From contig JAGBEM010000112.1 of the NCBI GenBank assembly GCA_017936985.1, positions 1-15,790 of the forward strand: a stretch of DNA of 15,790 nt. Reading direction: 5' to 3'. Source of the stretch: Oscillospiraceae bacterium (lineage in GTDB: Bacteria > Bacillota_A > Clostridia > Oscillospirales > Oscillospiraceae). The position numbers and the translations under genes were made by a program. Numbering within the stretch: position 1 is the stretch's first letter; each line of letters begins with the position of its first letter. Positions 12,182-15,790 of the stretch are shown in pieces. The notes beneath the pieces were generated by a model. It was given only the letters and a program-made list of their open reading frames with translations, did no database searches and had not been told where the DNA came from.

Positions 12182-13131
12182 GGCGGCCGAAACGCAGCGC
12201 CGTCAAGGAAGCCTTTGACAATCTGCCGAGCGGGATCTGCTTCTTTGATAAAAACGGAATGGTAACGCTATGCAATTACCAGATGCACCGGCTGGTTTTT
12301 GCCCTTACCGGCAGAGATTTGCAAAGTCTGGCGGAAATGCAGGAAAGCCTGGCTGACCGTACGCCGTCGGAGCGCCAGGATAATGATATTGTGCTTCTGG
12401 AGGATGGCAGTGCGTGGCACTTTGCGCAGGAGGACGTGACCACCCAGGACGGCGAAACATATACACAGGTCACTGCCGCTGATGTAACCGAATTGTACCA
12501 CAGGCAAAAAGAGCTGGAGCAGGATAACCGCAAGCTGGAAGAATATGCGCAGCGGATGCGCCGCCTTTCCGCTAATATTATCTCACTCATTCGTGAAGAA
12601 GAGATCCTTAATATGAGAATGCGTGTTCATGACGATATCGGCAGATGCGTGATCGCCACAAGGCAGTTTTTACAGCATAACAGGCCCATGAAAGAATTGG
12701 ATCTGACTACCTGGAAAAACGCGGTGAGGTTGTTAAAGCATGATAATGAGGGTGCTGAGGATGCGAGTGTTCTTCCGCGGATGATGACAGCCGCCGAAAG
12801 CATCGGGATCCGTATCCGAATAGAAGGAGAGTTACCGGCGAGTACCGCTGCTGCAGAGCTTTTAGCGGCGGCTGTGCGGGAATGTATGACCAATGCGGTG
12901 CGCCATGCGGGTGCCACCGAGCTGTATGTCAAGCTGACCTATGGGGACGGTACGGTTTCCGCGCGCATCACCAACAACGGCGCTGCCCCACGGGGAGAGA
13001 TCACCGAAGGCGGTGGGCTGTCCTCGCTGCGCGTACGGATCCGTCAAAAAGGCGGGACGGTAAAGATTCAAAGTGTGCCGAGATTTGAACTGACCGTTTC
13101 CGTCCCCACAGAATGGGAGGAAACACTATGA
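12178..13131 (+). CDS. Soluble PAS + HisKA_3 sensor histidine kinase
   Basis: 317 residues, starting in an ATGA overlap with the sensor gene. N-terminal PAS-like domain (about 13-105; LPSGICFFDKNGMVTLCN), a coiled coil (106-130), then the HisKA_3-type dimerisation helix EEEILNMRMRVHDDIGRCV with phospho-acceptor His151. The ATP-binding domain has the N-box ECMTNAVRHA (Glu235, Asn239) and a GGGL G-box (278-281). No TM segment, so it is cytosolic and presumably works with the membrane sensor encoded upstream. It should phosphorylate the NarL-type regulator encoded downstream. The next ATG overlaps its stop codon. Confidence 0.88.
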   Translation: MRRPKRSAVKEAFDNLPSGICFFDKNGMVTLCNYQMHRLVFALTGRDLQSLAEMQESLADRTPSERQDNDIVLLEDGSAWHFAQEDVTTQDGETYTQVTAADVTELYHRQKELEQDNRKLEEYAQRMRRLSANIISLIREEEILNMRMRVHDDIGRCVIATRQFLQHNRPMKELDLTTWKNAVRLLKHDNEGAEDASVLPRMMTAAESIGIRIRIEGELPASTAAAELLAAAVRECMTNAVRHAGATELYVKLTYGDGTVSARITNNGAAPRGEITEGGGLSSLRVRIRQKGGTVKIQSVPRFELTVSVPTEWEETL

Positions 13132-13751
13132 TAAACGTACTAATTGTGGAAGACCAGCGCATGATGCGCGAAACAATGGAAAACTATATTCAGCAGAAAG
13201 AGGGTTACCGCCTGGCCGGCTCTCTTGCCGGGGCCAGTCTTGCCGAAAAGTTCTGCGCTGCCAACCCGGTCGATCTGGTATTGATGGATGTCTGTACCGA
13301 AAATGATGAAAGCGGCTTTGAAGCAACCAAAGTGCTGAAAGCACAATTCCCAAAGGTCAAGGTTATTATCGTCACCTCCATGCTGGATGGCAGCTACCTG
13401 AACCGAGCCAGGGAAGTGGGGGCGGACAGTATCTGGTTCAAGGATGTAAGCCGGGAAGAGCTGATGACCGTGGTGGAGCGGACCATGGACGGAGAATCAG
13501 TTTACCCGGATAAGGCGCCGAAGGTCATGATCGGCAATGCCTCCAGCTATGAGTTTACCGAAGCGGAAATCAAGGTGCTGCGGGTGCTGGTGGAGGGGAT
13601 GACCTACAAGGAGATGGCCCAGGCCCTGAATATATCGGTGGAAACAGTCAAATCTCAGGTGGGCAGCATGCTGCAAAAAACGGGTTTTACCTCCAAAACC
13701 AAGTTGGCTGCCATGGTAATGAGCAAGCGGCTGATCGTCAATGGCTTTTAG
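13128..13751 (+). CDS. NarL/LuxR-family response regulator
   Basis: 207 residues from ATG 13128 (GGGAGGAAACACT before it). Receiver domain: acidic Glu8/Asp9, phospho-acceptor Asp54 in LVLMDV, Thr83 in VIIVTSM, Lys105 in WFKD. Linker, then LuxR-type helix-turn-helix FTEAEIKVLRVLVEGMTYKEMAQALNISVETVKSQVGSMLQKTG (about 142-185). All catalytic and switch residues are present. Third gene of the signalling operon; overlaps the kinase stop (ATGA) and is followed by a very strong terminator. Likely targets are its own operon, the pseudo-receiver/peptide/surface protein genes downstream, or both (inference). Confidence 0.92.
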   Translation: MINVLIVEDQRMMRETMENYIQQKEGYRLAGSLAGASLAEKFCAANPVDLVLMDVCTENDESGFEATKVLKAQFPKVKVIIVTSMLDGSYLNRAREVGADSIWFKDVSREELMTVVERTMDGESVYPDKAPKVMIGNASSYEFTEAEIKVLRVLVEGMTYKEMAQALNISVETVKSQVGSMLQKTGFTSKTKLAAMVMSKRLIVNGF

Positions 13752-13821
13752 GCAGAAACGGCAGCCCCTGCCGGCGCCCGCCGGAAAAATTGGGCGCAAT
13801 TTTTTGGGCAAAACAGAGAAG

Positions 13822-13856
13822 CGCACATCCCCCAAATGGGGGATGTGCGTTTTTTT
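13822..13856 (+). terminator. Strong rho-independent terminator
   Basis: Perfect 12-bp stem CGCACATCCCCC (13822-13833) / GGGGGATGTGCG (13838-13849), 4-nt loop, then seven T. It closes the sensor-kinase-regulator operon. Confidence 0.92.
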
Positions 13857-13864
13857 GCGATGCG

Positions 13865-13870
13865 TATAAT
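13865..13870 (+). promoter_or_regulatory. Possible -10 box for the pseudo-receiver gene
   Basis: A perfect TATAAT just after the terminator, 52 bp before ATG 13923. No -35 is evident at 17 bp (that position falls in the terminator stem), so activator help would be needed. Confidence 0.35.
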
Positions 13871-13922
13871 GATACTTGGAAGGGCAGAAGTATGCCCATT
13901 TTAAGGAAAGTGGGGTGAAGAA

Positions 13923-14306
13923 ATGCGGCGGGTGGTTGTGGATATGCAGAACTATCTGTTTGCCGATGCAGTTGCGCAGACTCTAAAAAACGCTGATTCG
14001 GATTTTGACGTCCATGGTGCGGAAACCCCGGGAAAAACGGTGGAGCTTTGCCGGCTGTACGAGCCATATGCACTGCTGATGGAGGTGACCGGCTATACGC
14101 CGTGGACGCTGGAAGAAAGGCTGAGGATACGCGATGAGGTAAGACGTCAGAACCCGCATTGCAAAATCGTGCTGGTGGTGGATGAAAACGCCGATAAAAG
14201 GCTGGCCGATCAGGTGCGACAGACCAAAAAGGACGGCCTGATTGATAACTTCATCTATGGCTCGGTTTCCGCGGCGTACCTTTCGGCGGTGATCGATACC
14301 CTGTAA
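13923..14306 (+). CDS. Stand-alone receiver-like protein, phospho-site Asp replaced by Glu
   Basis: 127 residues with the beta/alpha repeat pattern of a receiver domain and no output domain: RRVVVDMQNYLFADAV (first strand/helix), YALLMEVTG (third strand), KIVLVVDENAD (fourth), DNFIYGSVSAAYL (fifth). Aligned with the regulator encoded upstream, Glu54 takes the place of the phospho-Asp54. The conserved Thr after strand 4 is Val, and the conserved Lys is not Lys. The first acidic pair is reduced to Asp7. It is therefore unlikely to be phosphorylated and may mimic the active state or bind a partner. It lies between the NarL operon terminator and the small peptide ORF; AAGTGGGGTGAAG precedes the ATG. 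Confidence 0.65.
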   Translation: MRRVVVDMQNYLFADAVAQTLKNADSDFDVHGAETPGKTVELCRLYEPYALLMEVTGYTPWTLEERLRIRDEVRRQNPHCKIVLVVDENADKRLADQVRQTKKDGLIDNFIYGSVSAAYLSAVIDTL

Positions 14307-14381
14307 AGCCGCAGCAAAACGGAACAGGCTGTATCCTAAGCCGAACAGATAACCGAAGGACAGATAAAAGGAGGAATATAT

Positions 14382-14504
14382 TTGAGAGGACTGAATACAG
14401 CAGCCGGCGGTAAGCGCCACATGGCGCGTACTGTGACGGGCGCCTGCGAGTTTTACTGCGGGCCAATCGTCAACGGACCAAAAGCCCCAAAAGAAAAATA
14501 CTGA
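14382..14504 (+). CDS. 40-residue small protein or peptide precursor, TTG start
   Basis: An excellent ribosome binding site, AAAAGGAGG (14366-14374), lies 7 nt before TTG 14382 and the frame runs 40 codons to TGA 14504. The product is basic in its first half and ends ACEFYCGPIVNGPKAPKEKY, with Cys22 and Cys26 close together and a Pro/Gly/Lys tail. There is no TM helix or clear signal peptide. The nearest analogy I can offer is short cyclic peptide precursors (AgrD-like or other RiPPs), but the helical N-terminus and cleavage signals of AgrD are absent. It lies 23 bp before the surface protein gene and downstream of a sensor operon. Inference only. The coding segment contains the hairpin GCGCCA/TGGCGC. 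Confidence 0.4.
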   Translation: MRGLNTAAGGKRHMARTVTGACEFYCGPIVNGPKAPKEKY

Positions 14505-14527
14505 GATGACAGGAGGTATAAAACAAC

Positions 14528-15790
14528 ATGAAGCAACGTTTTAACCGCGCGCTCAGCCTGGCGCTGGCGGTGTGTATGGTGCTGGTGATGCTCCCGGCCA
14601 TGAGCATCACGGCGGCTGCGTACACCGCGGGCGCTATCGAAGGTACCACCGGCACAGGTACGGTGGAGGATCCCGTTGTCTGCGACACATTTGCCGAGTT
14701 CAAAGCGGCCATGGAAAACACAGATATCATTTTTGTCAAGCTGACCGGCGCCAGCGGCGCTATGCCGTCACAGGAAACTCTCGGCGCCGCAATCAGCAAT
14801 ACAACATACAAGGTACTGACCATTGAGGGTGTGAATAGGTTTTGGTCTCCCTTAAGCGGCAACAATGACTGCCTGATCTGGCCGAAAAGCGAATTGACCA
14901 TTAACGGCACCGGTACGCTGAAATATGAGCATGGAAATACCGGTGGCATGGGTGCGGTTATCAATATGTCATCGAATGTTAGTCTCAGAATTGACGGCAA
15001 TGTGACGCTTGAGGGCGGCGCTAATGGTACAGCCCATGGCCGTGCAATTGCTGCCCACGCCGGAACTACTGTGATTAATGGCGGCAGTTTTATTGGTTAT
15101 AGTGCGCTCGATAGCGACTATACCGATACCGATGCAGTCATAATTGATTATTCTGCAAAAGTAACGATCAACGGCGGCAATTTTTCCGCTTCATTCCACG
15201 ATGCTACTGGAAGCAAGGAAGCGCATGGCTTAACCATTCGTGATAACGCAACAGGGGAAATCAGCATCAAAGCGGGAACATTCAGTCAGGGCATTAACAT
15301 TGATGCAACCGGGAAAACCATTGAGACCTGCGGTTACTTCAATGAAGCAAAAGAGATCAGTGTCAACGGCAGTGTGATCGCAGCGTCCGAAAGCACTGAA
15401 GCCCTGAGAGGTCAGAACGTCGAGGTTTCGAATATCGCCAGCATCAGAAACCTCTCCGCGACGGTTACCAAGCCTGCGGACGGCGCTTCTCCGGTGTTTT
15501 CCGCGACCGCCGGAGATGACAGCTATACGGTGACAGTCAATGAATGGTATAACGGCGGAACAGCTGATACCCCCAATATTCCGAATACCATGAGCGCCAG
15601 CGACACATTTATTGCCGGAAATCCCTATGTTGTTGAAGTAATCTTCACGCCGAAAGAGGGATACCTCATTCGTTCCGACAGAAGTGTGACCATCAACGGC
15701 TTGGATGCTTTTTTCTGCGGCTCCCAGAGTAGCACCGGCGCGGTTTACTACCGCGTGGGCTTTACGGCTAAGGCATCGGCGGACAGCGGC
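14528..15790 (+). CDS. Large secreted surface protein, N-terminal part (runs off window)
   Basis: ATG 14528 preceded by AGGAGG (14512-14517); open for 421 codons to the window end with no stop. N-terminal MKQRFNRALSLALAVCMVLVMLPAMSITAAA is a typical signal peptide. The mature part is rich in Gly, Asn, Thr and short repeated strands (LTINGTGTLKY, LRIDGNVTLEGG, TTVINGGSFIG, VTINGGNFSAS, ISIKAGTF): the ING-G-F pattern of right-handed beta-helix/pectate-lyase-like surface proteins. This is followed from about residue 315 by beta-sandwich-like sequence (FTPKEGYLIRSDRSVTINGL). It probably sits on the cell surface; an anchor domain would be beyond the window. It could be an output of the signalling locus upstream. 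Confidence 0.8.
   Translation, partial: MKQRFNRALSLALAVCMVLVMLPAMSITAAAYTAGAIEGTTGTGTVEDPVVCDTFAEFKAAMENTDIIFVKLTGASGAMPSQETLGAAISNTTYKVLTIEGVNRFWSPLSGNNDCLIWPKSELTINGTGTLKYEHGNTGGMGAVINMSSNVSLRIDGNVTLEGGANGTAHGRAIAAHAGTTVINGGSFIGYSALDSDYTDTDAVIIDYSAKVTINGGNFSASFHDATGSKEAHGLTIRDNATGEISIKAGTFSQGINIDATGKTIETCGYFNEAKEISVNGSVIAASESTEALRGQNVEVSNIASIRNLSATVTKPADGASPVFSATAGDDSYTVTVNEWYNGGTADTPNIPNTMSASDTFIAGNPYVVEVIFTPKEGYLIRSDRSVTINGLDAFFCGSQSSTGAVYYRVGFTAKASADSG

Noticed and set aside
1..15790. CRISPR array, rRNA, insertion sequence with transposase
   Set aside because: No regular direct repeats with spacers, no rRNA-like stretch and no transposase frame were found on reading both strands.

Overview
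The window looks like chromosome plus mobile-element debris from a gut-type Clostridia member (Oscillospiraceae/Ruminococcaceae-like). The reasons are moderate GC, AGGAGG-type ribosome binding sites, the protein families present, and an anaerobic ribonucleotide reductase activase. The species cannot be named from this sequence.

Region 1 (1-1800) is accessory DNA. At the left edge lies the 5' end of a serine site-specific recombinase of the kind that moves Tn4451/Tn5397-type elements, reading out of the window, with an inverted repeat in its promoter. Next come strong hairpin/terminator structures and a minus-strand pair: a DUF2975 membrane protein followed by a YozG-like XRE regulator. That pair has a sigma-A type promoter and a palindromic operator candidate. 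Just upstream sits a decayed second copy of the XRE gene.

Region 2 (1860-2330) has no credible protein gene. It carries two hairpins and then about 320 nt that can be closed by a long-range 7-bp helix and contains several internal helices and A-rich linkers. This looks like a structured noncoding RNA, possibly raiA-like.

Region 3 (2305-8509) holds a TetR-type regulator with a good promoter, two small ORFs, and then a tightly packed plus-strand operon. In order it encodes a small membrane protein, a Cys/His-rich mini-protein, a two-helix membrane protein, an alpha/beta hydrolase, a membrane-anchored choloylglycine-hydrolase-type Ntn hydrolase, a four-helix membrane protein fused to a flavodoxin-like domain, a Gly-rich membrane protein, a small exported protein, and a CDP-alcohol phosphatidyltransferase. 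Most junctions overlap or are very short. The content suggests remodelling of lipids or acyl amides at the membrane, but the substrate is unknown.

Region 4 (8510-10520) has nrdG with its own promoter, a structured leader and a terminator, but no nrdD. It is followed by an isolated DUF421/YetF C-terminal domain, the first 12 codons of a low-molecular-weight phosphotyrosine phosphatase cut by a stop, a terminator, and a gap ending in two striking overlapping palindromes.

Region 5 (10523-15790) is a signalling locus. It encodes a multi-TM sensor whose kinase half is degenerate, a soluble PAS + HisKA_3 histidine kinase, a NarL/LuxR response regulator (stop/start overlaps between these three), and a strong terminator. 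After that come a stand-alone receiver-like protein with Glu at the phospho-Asp position, a 40-codon ORF with an excellent ribosome binding site, and the N-terminal 421 codons of a large secreted surface protein that runs off the window. Split sensing, a pseudo-receiver, a small Cys-containing peptide and a surface protein together are the best candidate for an undescribed system here.
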